Shown here: positions 35,803-45,358 of the stretch, in pieces | How the letters are laid out: each line of letters starts with the position of its first letter | Position numbering within the stretch: position 1 is the stretch's first letter | Source of the DNA: Luminiphilus sp. | Lineage (GTDB): Bacteria > Pseudomonadota > Gammaproteobacteria > Pseudomonadales > Halieaceae | NCBI GenBank assembly: GCA_016778045.1 | Contig: JADHQG010000007.1 | Location: 1 to 49,120 of the forward strand | Length of the DNA: 49,120 bases | Direction of reading: 5' to 3' | Program-made: the position numbers and the translations under genes | The notes under the pieces: model-generated | What the model was told of the DNA's origin: nothing | Database searches by the model: none | What the model saw: the letters and a program-made list of their open reading frames with translations, nothing else

Positions 35803-36001
35803 AGCAGTGCTCAGTTTCGTTGAATAAGCGGAGAGTGTTCAGCGGCACAGTCTACGCGGGACGCGGCCAAAAAGATCGCAAGGCGCGCAGGGCTGATGCA
35901 GGCGCCGGGTGCCGCGATTGTCGTCTTTGGCGCATCGGGCTGGGTTGAACTCGCGATAAGCTGGTAGTCATCCGCTAGCGAGACGTGATGGCCCTCTCTT
36001 G

Positions 36002-37288
36002 ATGGAGCATATAGTGAAGACAATGAGGCCTTGGGCAGCCCGAACTGCAGGCGAGGCCCATCGCGAGTCGAAAGCGCGTGTCCTCGGTCGCTGGCTAGTG
36101 GCGGCAATGGTTTGGTTGTCGGCGAGCGCGTCGGCTGAACCTCTCCAGACGGAGACTGTTGAGCGGGATAACAGCGCGGTGTCAGAGAGTGACGCGTCAC
36201 AGGAGGCTTGGTACTACGGAAAAAAAGGGCTGACCTACGACCCCGAAGGCCCCACCGAGCTATGGATTGGGGTGCGTCTGCAGACTCGTTTCGATGACTA
36301 CCCGGGACAAAACCCCAGTGCAGCCGATTTGCGACTCGAGCGGGACTCGGAGCTCGATCTGAATCGGGGTCGCCTGAAGGGGGGCGGACCACTTGGGGCT
36401 AAGTGGCTGGACGTATATTTTGAGTATGACCAGCCTAGCGGTTATTTGCTCGATCTTCGTGCAACGTTGCAGCTGTCCGATCAGCTCTTTCTGCGCTTAG
36501 GGCAGTGGAAGTCAGAGTACAACCGCGAGCGGATAGATTCTTCGGGCAAGCAGCAGATGACCGAGCGGTCGATCTCCAATTACTGGTTTGCGATCGACCG
36601 CCAAGCGGGTGTGGCCTTGAGTGGCCGGTTTGCCAACGGCACCCAGGCTGATAGCAACTGGTGGCTGGAGTATCTCTCCGGCGAGGGCCGCGGGGGCGGG
36701 TGGCGATCAGATAGTGGACTCTGGCTCGCGCGCTACCAGTGGAACCCGCAGGGTGAACTCCTGCCGTTTAGTCAAAGTGACCTCAAGCGGCGTGAGCGGC
36801 TTCTCACCTCGGTTGCCTTCGCCGTGGTAGACGGTCGGACCCCTTACAGCCGCTTTTCCAGTGCCGGCGGCGATCAGCTCCCCGGTATCACGACCGAGGA
36901 CAACGACCTCACCCAGTTGCTGTTCGAGACGGCTGCACACTGGCGGGGGATCAGCTGGCAGCAGGAACTCCACAGCAAGCGCGTTCGCGACCGCAGATCT
37001 GGCGCATCCCGGAAAATGCACGGCGGATACATACAGCTGGGTACTTTCGTCAACGAATGGTGGCAGGCGTGGCCAGCAGCGCTGGAAGTGGCGGGTCGGT
37101 TTTCGATTGTGGACCCGAATCGCAGTCTATCTGGCAACACCGAGAAGGAGCGTACCGTTGGGCTGAGCTGGTTCTTTAACGGGCATCGGAACAAGCTGAC
37201 GCTGGATTACTCCTGGCTAAATTTTGAGGATTTTGGTGACAGCGCGACCCGCAATCGTCTGAGATTGCAGTGGGAACTTTCGTTCTAG
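36002..37288 (+). CDS. Phosphate-selective porin (OprP/OprO family)
   Basis: 428 aa from ATG at 36002. A GTG at 36014 with GGAG 6 bases upstream is an equally good start. The basic N-terminus leads to a signal peptide (GRWLVAAMVWLSASASA). The rest is an outer-membrane barrel: alternating aromatic strands (LDVYFEYDQPSGYLLDLRATLQL, FLRLGQWKSEYNRE) and a terminal Phe (LRLQWELSF). OprP-like porins take up phosphate or polyphosphate. No pst or pho genes adjoin it and I see no Pho box, so the anion is uncertain. Confidence 0.82.
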   Translation: MEHIVKTMRPWAARTAGEAHRESKARVLGRWLVAAMVWLSASASAEPLQTETVERDNSAVSESDASQEAWYYGKKGLTYDPEGPTELWIGVRLQTRFDDYPGQNPSAADLRLERDSELDLNRGRLKGGGPLGAKWLDVYFEYDQPSGYLLDLRATLQLSDQLFLRLGQWKSEYNRERIDSSGKQQMTERSISNYWFAIDRQAGVALSGRFANGTQADSNWWLEYLSGEGRGGGWRSDSGLWLARYQWNPQGELLPFSQSDLKRRERLLTSVAFAVVDGRTPYSRFSSAGGDQLPGITTEDNDLTQLLFETAAHWRGISWQQELHSKRVRDRRSGASRKMHGGYIQLGTFVNEWWQAWPAALEVAGRFSIVDPNRSLSGNTEKERTVGLSWFFNGHRNKLTLDYSWLNFEDFGDSATRNRLRLQWELSF

Positions 37289-37328
37289 TTCTGGCCTGCT
37301 CAACGAGGGACAAGCGATATTCTGCCGC

Positions 37329-39137
37329 CTAGCTTTTTTTGGGGTACTCGAGCGAGCTCTTAAGCCGCTGCTTTTCTTCGTCAGACAGATCCGGAAATGG
37401 CAGTCCGTCTCCCTGTCGCCACACCTCCAGTTTGGCCTGAACTTCCTCGAGCTTGTCATCACCCGCCTGCTGAAAGTCGCGGATCTGCAGAACCTGACCG
37501 GGACCTGAAAAGATCGCGCCGTTTTGATGGACGATCTCGATGATGCGCAGGTTGAGGTCTTCCGCCACGGCGAGGTACTCCTGATAGTCCCGGGTCAGGA
37601 TGCCCGCGTCGAGCCGCATTACTGCGGTTGCCGCTTCAATATCGGCGAGGCGAATGCTGATCGTGTCTTGACGCACCATGGGGTGCGCGGCAAACAGCGT
37701 CCGGAGCTCGCCGAGAATGGCGCGCAACTGATCGGGTGTGGGCATCTGTAATTCCAGTAGCTTGAAAAACCGGATTCGATCGCGCACCGAGAAATTTTCG
37801 ATATCGGCTGAGGAAAATATTGAGTTAGGGACGGTTACCAGCGTGCGATCCGAGGTGCGTAGCGTGACTGATCGCAGCCCGATTTCTTCTACCGTGCCTT
37901 TGATACTGCCAAATCGACACCAATCCCCCGGGCGAATCGGGCGCGCAGTGTAGAGCGTGATCGCGCCGATGACATTCTCCAGTGTTTTCTGGGCGGCCAA
38001 CGCTACTGCTATCGATCCGACACCGAGGCCGGCGATCAGTGTGGAGACGTTGAACCCGGCCTGGTCCGCCCACATGAGCGCGGCGGTAGTCGCAATGACA
38101 ATGCGGAGAATCACCGCCACGGGTTTTATCAGCGCAACGTATTCGATATCGCCCTGTAGCTCTAGCTGCCGGATCTTGTAGTCGCGATAAAGATTGAGAA
38201 GCCCGAAGGCGAGAATTACCGCCACCAAATACTCGAGTGGCGAAGACTGCAGGTAAGCCTTAGCAATCACCGACAGTCCAAGGTTGGCAATAACGATCCG
38301 GATCAGCAGAACATACAGAATGAGCCTCAGCGGGACCCGTAAGAAGCGACTCACTGCATGCTGCCAGGGGTTGGTGAAGCGGCCTCCCAGCCCGGCGATC
38401 AAGAGACTGATCCAGCCGGTAACAAACCATCCCCCAATTCCGGTAAGGAGCAATATCGCAACCTGGAAATTCCCCATCCCGAGAATGTAGAACTCCGGCA
38501 GTACCTGGGAGAGCCATACATTGAAGTCGCTGTAACCCAGCTCGTCCCACATGTCGGGAATCCGCTCTACGGTCGCGTTGGACACCCGCCAGACCAGCGA
38601 CCCATCGGCCTCCTTAATGCGCTGTAAATAAACGGGGATCACTTCCTCAGACAGATTCACCGCGCCGACCTGTTCTAGGTCTTCTGGCAAGCCGTCATTG
38701 AGAGAGCCTTCGGGCTGGCTGCTGATCCGGCTCAGGTCCAGCACATTCTGCTGGGCAAAGATAAAGAGCAGGCCTCGCGCAATATTGACCGGAGGCACCT
38801 CCTCGAGGGGCTCGGGCACGTAACGCAGGTCGAGATAGAGCGCAGCGCTCTCTGGATCACCAATGCGGAAGGCACTGTAGAGCGCGACCAAGGCCTGTTG
38901 AGGTGTTTGCGCTTGTCCAGGTTGAAAACCCGACAGCACGGTGGCTTCGTGCTGTTCGTTAAGCTCCTGAGAGCGCGCCAGCAGCTCGGCAGCGGTCAGA
39001 GCGCGTTCTTCCTCGATTTTCGCGCTGGCAGCGATGACTGACTTGCCGGTGTCAACATCCGCCCAAGTGCCGGTAGATGCAACCCAACCCAGCAGCAGCG
39101 CCGGCACCAGCTTAATGCTTATCTTTTGCCACCGCAT
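37329..39137 (-). CDS. MscS-family mechanosensitive channel with periplasmic N-terminal domain
   Basis: 602 aa. A signal peptide (LVPALLLGWVASTGTWA) and a periplasmic domain of about 180 residues precede membrane helices at about 225-350. The MscS pore helix and beta domain follow (TLIAGLGVGSIAVALAAQKTLENVIGAI, RPIRPGDWCRFG, VEEIGLRSVTLRTSDRTLVTVPNS). It opens under hypo-osmotic tension. A GGAGG site stands 7 bases before the ATG. It begins 22 bases after tatC, so it is probably the last gene of the tat operon. Confidence 0.9.
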   Translation of the reverse strand: MRWQKISIKLVPALLLGWVASTGTWADVDTGKSVIAASAKIEEERALTAAELLARSQELNEQHEATVLSGFQPGQAQTPQQALVALYSAFRIGDPESAALYLDLRYVPEPLEEVPPVNIARGLLFIFAQQNVLDLSRISSQPEGSLNDGLPEDLEQVGAVNLSEEVIPVYLQRIKEADGSLVWRVSNATVERIPDMWDELGYSDFNVWLSQVLPEFYILGMGNFQVAILLLTGIGGWFVTGWISLLIAGLGGRFTNPWQHAVSRFLRVPLRLILYVLLIRIVIANLGLSVIAKAYLQSSPLEYLVAVILAFGLLNLYRDYKIRQLELQGDIEYVALIKPVAVILRIVIATTAALMWADQAGFNVSTLIAGLGVGSIAVALAAQKTLENVIGAITLYTARPIRPGDWCRFGSIKGTVEEIGLRSVTLRTSDRTLVTVPNSIFSSADIENFSVRDRIRFFKLLELQMPTPDQLRAILGELRTLFAAHPMVRQDTISIRLADIEAATAVMRLDAGILTRDYQEYLAVAEDLNLRIIEIVHQNGAIFSGPGQVLQIRDFQQAGDDKLEEVQAKLEVWRQGDGLPFPDLSDEEKQRLKSSLEYPKKS

Positions 39138-39159
39138 GCTCAGTCCTCCAATGGAGCGC

Positions 39160-39915
39160 TCAGTCGTCGCTTACGCTCTGGGCTGTGGGTTGTAATAGTC
39201 TGCCGAAAAATACGCCAAGCTCAAATAGGAGCCACATGGGGATCGCCAGCAGTGACTGCGAGATGACATCTGGTGGGGTGAGCAGCATGCCAAACACAAA
39301 GCAACCGACGATGATATAGGGGCGTTTTTTGGAGAGTGCATCAGGGGTGGTCACGCCGGTCCAGATCAGGATCACGGCCGCAATGGGCATCTCAAAGGCG
39401 ATACCGAAAGCCAGAAACAGTTTGAGCACAAAGTCGAGGTAGCTGTTGATGTCTGTCATCACCTGCACGTTTTCCGGTCCCACGCTGGTGAAGAAGGCGA
39501 AAATGAGTGGAAACACCACAAAGTAGGCAAAGGCGGCGCCGGCATAAAACAGCAGCACGCTGGAGGCCAACAGCGGCATCGCGATGCGCTTTTCTTTTTG
39601 GTAAAGGCCCGGCGCTACGAAACCCCAGATCTGATACAGAATCACGGGTATGGCCATGAAAATAGCGAGCACCAGGCTGAGCTTAAACGGTGTCAGAAAG
39701 GGTGAGGCCACGCCGGTGGCGATCATGGTTGAACCCTCCGGCATCAGCTCTCTGAGCGGCGCCGAGACAAAGCCGTAGATCTCGTTGGCGAACGGGAACA
39801 AAATGATGAATCCGATCAGCACGGCAAGGACTGCCCTCAGCAGCCGGTCGCGCAACTCCGTCAGATGGGCCACCAGAGACATCGGTGGATCGTCGAGATC
39901 GGTTTGATCAGTCAT
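39160..39915 (-). CDS. tatC: Sec-independent protein translocase TatC
   Basis: 251 aa, six membrane helices. It is the twin-arginine signal receptor. Motifs include the N-terminal [46 protein letters not shown], and [10 protein letters not shown] with the conserved helix-4 Glu. The start overlaps the tatB stop by 4 bases (ATGA). Confidence 0.97.
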   Translation of the reverse strand: MTDQTDLDDPPMSLVAHLTELRDRLLRAVLAVLIGFIILFPFANEIYGFVSAPLRELMPEGSTMIATGVASPFLTPFKLSLVLAIFMAIPVILYQIWGFVAPGLYQKEKRIAMPLLASSVLLFYAGAAFAYFVVFPLIFAFFTSVGPENVQVMTDINSYLDFVLKLFLAFGIAFEMPIAAVILIWTGVTTPDALSKKRPYIIVGCFVFGMLLTPPDVISQSLLAIPMWLLFELGVFFGRLLQPTAQSVSDD

Positions 39916-40292
39916 GCGCTTTTAGTGGGTGCGTCAGGTAAATCTGTTTCTCGAGGGCTCGCCGGGTCAGCCTGTTGGGGCTGCGCAGTAGTCGACGGGG
40001 TTTGCAGTGAGGCGCTGGCGTCGGCGCCTAATGTTTGAAGTTCGTGCTCGACCGACTGCGTGGCGTCGCGCACCTGTTGTTCGAGCTGCCGTGATTCTGC
40101 CTTCAGCTTTTGCATAATCTCGTCGTTATGCAACTCTCGCCGCACCTCGGTACGGATCTGATCAAAACTGCGTCGGAAGCGGTTGACCCATGCCAACACG
40201 GTGCGCACCGCGCCGGGCAACTGTTCTGGTCCAACCACCAAGAGGCCGACTACGCCAATCAGTAGTAGCTCTGCGAAGCCAATATCAAACAC
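39912..40292 (-). CDS. tatB: Sec-independent protein translocase TatB
   Basis: 126 aa. An N-terminal membrane helix ([26 protein letters not shown]), an amphipathic helix and a polar Gln/Ala/Thr/Pro-rich tail. It forms the receptor complex with TatC. The Glu in the helix and the VVGPEQLP hinge are the usual TatB marks. It starts 15 bases after tatA. Confidence 0.95.
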   Translation of the reverse strand: MFDIGFAELLLIGVVGLLVVGPEQLPGAVRTVLAWVNRFRRSFDQIRTEVRRELHNDEIMQKLKAESRQLEQQVRDATQSVEHELQTLGADASASLQTPSTTAQPQQADPASPRETDLPDAPTKSA

Positions 40293-40307
40293 CGGGGTTC
40301 GCTCCGC

Positions 40308-40523
40308 TTATGTTGCCGGTTTGTCGGAGTCGCTCTCTTCTTTTGCCGCAGTCGTGCTGGTGGTGTCATTTTCGCCTTCGTCTTTGCTCATGCTGTTGCG
40401 AAAGCCTTTGATCGCGCTGCCCAAATCGCTGCCCATATTCCGCAGACGCGATGTGCCAAACACCATCACGATAATGGCGAGAATAATGAGGAGTTGCCAG
40501 ATGCTGATTCCGCCCAGACCCAT
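40308..40523 (-). CDS. tatA: Sec-independent protein translocase TatA
   Basis: 71 aa. A single membrane helix ([18 protein letters not shown]) is followed by the amphipathic [23 protein letters not shown] and an acidic tail. It oligomerises to form the Tat translocation site. It follows hisE by 17 bases, giving the hisI-hisE-tatABC arrangement common in gammaproteobacteria. Confidence 0.96.
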   Translation of the reverse strand: MGLGGISIWQLLIILAIIVMVFGTSRLRNMGSDLGSAIKGFRNSMSKDEGENDTTSTTAAKEESDSDKPAT

Positions 40524-40540
40524 AGTCGCTTTCCTTGTCT

Positions 40541-40894
40541 TTAACTGCCTTTCGAGGCCGCATTATGGCCCTTTCGGGCGGCTTTTTCTGCCAGCCCGGA
40601 GAGCCCCATCCGTGCATCGAGTACTTTCAGGACGTCCTGATGATTGAGGTCAAGATGCGAGAGCATCACCAGCGTGTGAAACCAGAGGTCGGCCACCTCA
40701 TTGACCAGAGCCTCAGTATCGCCGTTCGCGCCGGTATCTTTCGCCGCCAGTATAACCTCGGTCGCCTCTTCGCCGACTTTCTCGAGGATCTTGTTCAGTC
40801 CCTCTGCATTCAAGGAAGCGACATAAGAGCTGTCGGGTGATGCGCTCTTGCGCTCGGCCAGCACCTTGTCGAGCGCAGTCAGTAAATCGTCCAC
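40541..40894 (-). CDS. hisE: Phosphoribosyl-ATP pyrophosphatase HisE
   Basis: 117 aa, a MazG-like all-alpha enzyme hydrolysing PR-ATP to PR-AMP, step 2 of histidine synthesis. Acidic metal ligands appear in [19 protein letters not shown] and [13 protein letters not shown]. The start is GTG at 40894, immediately after the hisI TGA (TGAGTG), with GAGGAGG upstream. Separate hisI and hisE genes, not a fused hisIE. Confidence 0.96.
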   Translation of the reverse strand: MDDLLTALDKVLAERKSASPDSSYVASLNAEGLNKILEKVGEEATEVILAAKDTGANGDTEALVNEVADLWFHTLVMLSHLDLNHQDVLKVLDARMGLSGLAEKAARKGHNAASKGS

Positions 40895-41266
40895 TCAACC
40901 CTCCTCGCTCAATTGCCAGCTACCGTCGGCCGGACGATAGAAAAAGCAGGTTCGGCGGCCTGTGTGGCAGGCGCCCGCGCCGTTTTGATGCACCCGCAAT
41001 AGCAGCGTGTCCCCGTCACAGTCCAACCGGATATCCACCAGTTCCTGAGTGTTGCCTGAGGTGTCGCCCTTGCGCCACAGCGCCTGTCGCGAGCGTGACC
41101 AGTAAACGACATGACGACTCGCAAGGGTTTGCGCCAGCGCCTCGGCATTCATCCAAGCCAGCATGAGCACCTCGCCGGTGTCGGCGTCTTGCGCAATAGC
41201 CGGGATGAGTCCCTGCTCATTCCAGCGAGGGGAGAGGGTGTCTGGAGGGGTTTTTAATTCGGTCAT
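40895..41266 (-). CDS. hisI: Phosphoribosyl-AMP cyclohydrolase HisI
   Basis: 123 aa. It opens the adenine ring of PR-AMP (step 3 of histidine synthesis). Conserved motifs are [28 protein letters not shown], the metal-binding [30 protein letters not shown] with its Asp and Cys ligands. It is cotranscribed with hisE and probably with ubiB, 32 bases upstream. Confidence 0.96.
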   Translation of the reverse strand: MTELKTPPDTLSPRWNEQGLIPAIAQDADTGEVLMLAWMNAEALAQTLASRHVVYWSRSRQALWRKGDTSGNTQELVDIRLDCDGDTLLLRVHQNGAGACHTGRRTCFFYRPADGSWQLSEEG

Positions 41267-41298
41267 GGCAACATTATGTCAGACACGCTGTCAGAGCG

Positions 41299-42867
41299 TC
41301 ACCGATGGCGCATGAAGAGCGCAGACAGCAGGCACCCTGCACCCAATAGCAACCAAGCGGTGCCACCCTGCGCGGAGGCGATACCCGCGCCCAAGGCCAG
41401 GGCGCCCAGCGTGGTAAGGGGTAGCAACCAAGCCGTCTGCTGACGACCGCGAGCGACATGTGTGGGGGTTTGCCGCAGGCGGCTGATTAGCAAATCAGGC
41501 AGTAACGGCAGCGTTTCCAGTATCGCTGGCGCTTCTTGCTGCAATCGCTGGGCCACTGTCGGTAACGAGTATCGGTCTGCCAGCCAACTTTCCAGGAAAG
41601 GTTTGGCGGTATCCCACAGATTGAGGTCTGGATAGAGCTGGCGACCCAGTCCCTCAATATTGAGCAGCGTTTTTTGTAGGAGGACCAGTTGCGGCTGCAC
41701 TTGCATATCAAATTGCCCCGCTGTGCGGAACAGCGTGACCAGCATGTGCCCGAAAGAGATGTCTGAGAGCGGTCGCTCAAACACCGGTTCACACAGCGTC
41801 CTCAGCGCGGTCTCGAATTCGGCAATCGGTGTTTCAGCGGGTACCCAGCCACACTCAATGTGTAATTTGGCACACAGGCGGTAATCCTGTTGAAAGATCG
41901 CGAGCAGGTTGCGTGCCAGATAGTAGAGGTCCTGTTCGTCCAGTTGACCCACAATGGCGCAGTCCACTGCGATGTAGCGCGGATCCTCCGGGCGCGTGCA
42001 GTCAACGAAAATGTTGCCCGGATGCATATCGGCATGAAAAAAACTGTCGCGGAATACCTGTGTGAAAAAGATTTCTACGCCGCGCTCTGCCAGCAGCTTG
42101 ATATCCACTTGTTTCTTCTGGAGCGTCTCAATATCGCTAACAGGCGTGCCATAGATACGCTCACTGACCATTACCTGTTTGCAAGTGAGTGGCCAGTGGA
42201 CCTCAGGCACATAGACCAGATCCCCGGTCGGAAAGTGGCGTCGCAGTTGGGAGGCATTCGCGGCTTCTCGTTGAAGGTCGAGCTCGCCATGGATAATTCG
42301 GTCGTATTCGTTGACGACTTCGACGGGCCGTAGACGGCGGCCGCTGCGTGACCATCCCGCGAGTAAGCGCGCGGCATGCTTCAGTAGCTTCAGGTCTTGA
42401 TCAATGGTTTTCTCTATCCCTGGCCGCAGCACTTTGACGACGACATCGCGACCGTCGGTCAGCTGGGCGCTGTGTACCTGAGCGACCGACGCTGCAGCGA
42501 GGGGATTGGCGTCAAACTCCGAAAAGCACTCACTCAGCGGTTTACCAAGGGCCTGCTCAATGCGCTGTATTGCTTCTTTCGCAGGGAACGGCGCGACCTG
42601 ATCCTGTAGCAAAGCCAGCTCGTCGGCAATGTCATGCGGCAGAAGGTCTCGTCGCGTAGACAACAACTGGCCAAACTTGATGAACACTGGGCCCAGATCT
42701 TCCAGCGCGCGTCGCAGTCGCTCCCCTCGGGGAGTTGTGCTGGGCACGGAAAGGACTGGAAAGATGCGCAGCAGTAGGGAAAACAGGCGCGGGCGCTGGT
42801 TGGGCGGCAGCAGTTGGTCCAGACGATACCGGGCGACCGTCCGATACAGGGTCACCACCCGGCTCAT
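41299..42867 (-). CDS. ubiB: Ubiquinone biosynthesis protein UbiB
   Basis: 522 aa, an atypical kinase-like ATPase needed for ubiquinone synthesis. It shows the family-specific KxGQ motif (FIKFGQLLSTRRDLLP), the Ala-rich loop PLAAASVAQVH, the VVVKVLRPG lysine, the catalytic HADMHPGN, and a DCAIVG motif in the DFG position. Two C-terminal membrane segments end the protein (LLPLTTLGALALGAGIAS, TAWLLLGAGCLLSALF). It overlaps ubiJ by 4 bases. Confidence 0.96.
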   Translation of the reverse strand: MSRVVTLYRTVARYRLDQLLPPNQRPRLFSLLLRIFPVLSVPSTTPRGERLRRALEDLGPVFIKFGQLLSTRRDLLPHDIADELALLQDQVAPFPAKEAIQRIEQALGKPLSECFSEFDANPLAAASVAQVHSAQLTDGRDVVVKVLRPGIEKTIDQDLKLLKHAARLLAGWSRSGRRLRPVEVVNEYDRIIHGELDLQREAANASQLRRHFPTGDLVYVPEVHWPLTCKQVMVSERIYGTPVSDIETLQKKQVDIKLLAERGVEIFFTQVFRDSFFHADMHPGNIFVDCTRPEDPRYIAVDCAIVGQLDEQDLYYLARNLLAIFQQDYRLCAKLHIECGWVPAETPIAEFETALRTLCEPVFERPLSDISFGHMLVTLFRTAGQFDMQVQPQLVLLQKTLLNIEGLGRQLYPDLNLWDTAKPFLESWLADRYSLPTVAQRLQQEAPAILETLPLLPDLLISRLRQTPTHVARGRQQTAWLLPLTTLGALALGAGIASAQGGTAWLLLGAGCLLSALFMRHR

Positions 42868-43511
42868 TGGGTTTCTCTCTTGAGGGCGGCCTTGGCGAGC
42901 AATTTCTCAACCTGATTTTGCGCGCGGTCCACGCGCATGGCCAAGGATTGCACCGCATCGTAAAAGTGCTCGAGTTCTGCTTTGGGCGGAGTGAGGCGGC
43001 CCTCTTCAAGCAGATATTCGGAGACCTGCCGTTTTAGGCTTGCCCGCGCGCCCTCGCCCCAGCGAAACACGCTGCGCAGCCCTTCTGCGATTTGATGGCC
43101 CATCACGTCCCCAAGCGCATCGACAAGGGGTGCCTCCCAGTCGATGTCCATTCGGGAGACCACTTGTTGCAGTGCGATCAAACTATGGCTAGAACCCTGC
43201 AGCTCGATGCTGCTGTTTATCAGTATTGCGGCAGGATCTTCAGATGTGGCCAGGGCGCCAAAATCTTCCAGCGTGCCCCGGACAAAGGCATCAGTTTGAT
43301 CCTCACAGTGCGTCATCAGTCGGACTTCGGTTGCGTCGACCATCTTGATATACAGCGTCAAGTCCAGGGTTGTGACTTCCACGCCCAGTAGCGTGCCACT
43401 GAGGCCACCCAGTGCCTGATGGGAAGTGGGCGACAATGCGATCGCCTGATTCATGGCGCGCTCGGCGCCGGCGAGCGCCGCGCTCAGTAATGCGGGATCA
43501 TGCTGGGTCAC
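42864..43511 (-). CDS. ubiJ: Ubiquinone biosynthesis accessory factor UbiJ (SCP2 domain)
   Basis: 215 aa. An N-terminal SCP2 lipid-binding domain (about 20-120) and a C-terminal helical region with a coiled coil ([30 protein letters not shown]). UbiJ scaffolds the soluble ubiquinone complex and binds quinone intermediates. Its ends overlap both ubiE (43508-43511) and ubiB by 4 bases, the standard ubiE-ubiJ-ubiB order. Confidence 0.93.
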   Translation of the reverse strand: MTQHDPALLSAALAGAERAMNQAIALSPTSHQALGGLSGTLLGVEVTTLDLTLYIKMVDATEVRLMTHCEDQTDAFVRGTLEDFGALATSEDPAAILINSSIELQGSSHSLIALQQVVSRMDIDWEAPLVDALGDVMGHQIAEGLRSVFRWGEGARASLKRQVSEYLLEEGRLTPPKAELEHFYDAVQSLAMRVDRAQNQVEKLLAKAALKRETQ

Positions 43512-44284
43512 GCTTTGAAGCCCTGATGCACGGCGACAATGCCCCCCGTCATGTTGTGGTAACGGGACTCCACAAATCCCGCGTCCGCCATCATGGCCAG
43601 CAATGTTTCTTGGTCGGGATGCTTGCGAATGGACTCCGCCAGGTACCGGTAGCTGTCGGCGTCTTGAGCCACCAAGCGGCCCATTGCCGGCAGAATCTGA
43701 AAAGAGTATTGGTCATAAATCTTGCCCAACAGCGGAGAGGTGGGCTTTGAGAACTCTAGCACCAAGAGGCGTCCGCCCGGTCGCAACACCCTCAACATCG
43801 ATTGCAGCGCGATGGCCTTATCTGTGACGTTGCGCAATCCGAAGGCGATGGTGATGCAGTCGATACTGTTATCGGCAAAGGGCAGATACTGGGCATCCGC
43901 CTGGACGACTTCGATGTTATCCGAGGCGCCCTTGTCGATTAGTCGATCCCGACCGACCTCGAGCATCGCCGCATTGATATCGGCCAAAATAACTTTGCCG
44001 TCTTGGCCTACCAGCCGTGAAAAGCGGGCCGCGAGATCGCCTGTACCGCCGGCGATATCGAGAATGGTCTGCCCGGGCCGCACGGCACACAACTCAATAG
44101 TAAAGCGCTTCCAAAGCCGGTGAATGCCACCGGACATCAGATCGTTCATCAGGTCATAGCGACTCGCAACAGAGTCGAAGACGCCACGCACCATGCCGGC
44201 CTTGGCGTCACGATCTACCCGAGTGAATCCAAAGTCGGTGGTGTTGTCGTTGTCTTCGGCGGTGTTTGCCCGATCTTCGCTCAT
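43508..44284 (-). CDS. ubiE: Ubiquinone/menaquinone C-methyltransferase UbiE
   Basis: 258 aa SAM methyltransferase that adds the C-methyl group to the demethylated quinone. Signatures include [27 protein letters not shown], motif [28 protein letters not shown] and [13 protein letters not shown], which are specific for UbiE. It is the first gene of a nine-gene minus-strand unit running to the MscS gene. Confidence 0.97.
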   Translation of the reverse strand: MSEDRANTAEDNDNTTDFGFTRVDRDAKAGMVRGVFDSVASRYDLMNDLMSGGIHRLWKRFTIELCAVRPGQTILDIAGGTGDLAARFSRLVGQDGKVILADINAAMLEVGRDRLIDKGASDNIEVVQADAQYLPFADNSIDCITIAFGLRNVTDKAIALQSMLRVLRPGGRLLVLEFSKPTSPLLGKIYDQYSFQILPAMGRLVAQDADSYRYLAESIRKHPDQETLLAMMADAGFVESRYHNMTGGIVAVHQGFKA

Positions 44285-44301
44285 GAGCCGCAGTGCCTCG
44301 T

Positions 44302-44332
44302 CTTGCCGACCTTGAGCCGGCGGGTCGGCAAG
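44302..44332. terminator. Strong hairpin between the DUF971 gene and ubiE
   Basis: CTTGCCGACC (44302-44311) and GGTCGGCAAG (44323-44332) form a perfect 10-bp stem with an 11-base loop that itself contains GCCGGC. It follows the DUF971 gene by about 60 bases on the minus strand. There is no T-run after the stem, so it may be a terminator of a weak type, a transcript-stabilising stem, or an operator for ubiE. Confidence 0.5.
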
Positions 44333-44390
44333 TGTACCTGAGCGTGGGCGCGGTGTTCAGCGCTAGACGAAGGAGGGCGACACCCCTGTG

Positions 44391-44786
44391 TCAGGGCTCG
44401 AAGTGGAGAACCTGTAGTTCCGGGTCGCGGGATTTGCCCTCGGCGGCCAGTTTTTTCAGATAGATTTGCCAGTAGTGGTCTTGCCGCTCTGCCAGATCGC
44501 GTAAATAACGCCAGCTGTAGAGCCCCGAGTCATGGCCGTCATCAAAGGTAATTTGGGCCGCATAGTGCCCGACCGGGTCGATGCGGGTAATGCCAACGGA
44601 CGACTTCCCAGCTTGCAGTGTTTCCTGTCCGGGCCCGTGACCGCGAACCTCTGCCGAGGGTGAGAATACCCTCAAAAATTCCGCGCTGAGGGCGAACTCG
44701 GCATCGTCGTCAAAGGTTAACTGCAGCAACCGTCGTGATCGAGAGTAGTGCAGCTGGGTGACCCGATGTTCCTTGGCGGTACTCAT
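44391..44786 (-). CDS. DUF971 protein
   Basis: 131 aa from ATG at 44786, which overlaps the SPOR gene TGA (ATGA). The core has LHYSRSRRLLQLTFDDDAEFALSAEFLRVFSPSAEV and HYAAQITFDDGHDSGLYSWRYLRDLAERQDHYW. The fold resembles the N-terminal domain of gamma-butyrobetaine hydroxylase; stand-alone proteins are of unknown role and are sometimes linked to Fe-S proteins. It ends the priA-argS-SPOR-DUF971 unit. Confidence 0.9.
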   Translation of the reverse strand: MSTAKEHRVTQLHYSRSRRLLQLTFDDDAEFALSAEFLRVFSPSAEVRGHGPGQETLQAGKSSVGITRIDPVGHYAAQITFDDGHDSGLYSWRYLRDLAERQDHYWQIYLKKLAAEGKSRDPELQVLHFEP

Positions 44787-45358
44787 TGCAATCCTGATGG
44801 TGCTTCGCGTTTTAGCAGCAGGGTGTCCATGTCGGCTTGAGCCGTGAGCGCGCGCGCGCGCGCCATATCGGATCGGCTCTCGAAGGGACCCAGATAGACC
44901 CGGTGCCATCGCCCACTGTCGCTGTCGCCCGCTTCAACGGTTGCCTCGAGCCCAAGCAGCGCCAGCTCGCCTCGGCGCCGATCGGCGTCGGCTTGTTGTC
45001 TGAAGGAGCCCACTTGAAGCAAGTACTGAGCGTCCCCTTCACTCCGAGATTGCAGATCGGCGGGCTCGATGTCTGGATTGAGGTCCAGCTCCTGATTGGG
45101 TAGCACAGTGTAAAAATCAAAGCGTGGACCCTCATCAACTTGTCCCGCCGAGGTTGTCATGGGGAGCGACTCGGTGGCCGGCACAGGGCTTTCCGATGCC
45201 GGTATGAAAACGATACTGGCGAGGATGCCTGCGATCAGACCAACTGCAAATCCCTGAAAATGCGCTGCGCTCAGAGTGGGGGGCGCTTCAGTGGCGCCAG
45301 TCGTTTTCTGACTGCGCGTCGCTGAGGGTTTTTTAACCGGCTTTGCCGCGCTAGCCAT
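44783..45358 (-). CDS. SPOR-domain membrane protein, FtsN-like
   Basis: 191 aa. A basic N-terminus and one membrane segment (about 34-52, FQGFAVGLIAGILASIVFI) precede a linker and a C-terminal SPOR domain (about 110-188: YLLQVGSFRQQADADRRRGELALLGLEATV, WHRVYLGPF). SPOR domains bind denuded septal peptidoglycan, so a division role is likely. The start shares a base with the argS stop (TAATG). A (GC)8 tract (44848-44863) lies in the codons for the MARARAL stretch near the C-terminus. Confidence 0.88.
   Translation of the reverse strand: MASAAKPVKKPSATRSQKTTGATEAPPTLSAAHFQGFAVGLIAGILASIVFIPASESPVPATESLPMTTSAGQVDEGPRFDFYTVLPNQELDLNPDIEPADLQSRSEGDAQYLLQVGSFRQQADADRRRGELALLGLEATVEAGDSDSGRWHRVYLGPFESRSDMARARALTAQADMDTLLLKREAPSGLQ

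Noticed and set aside
35803-36001. Candidate PhoB site before the OprP-like porin (single GTCAT near 35965)
   Set aside because: Only one partial half-site is present, with no second direct repeat at the 11-bp period.
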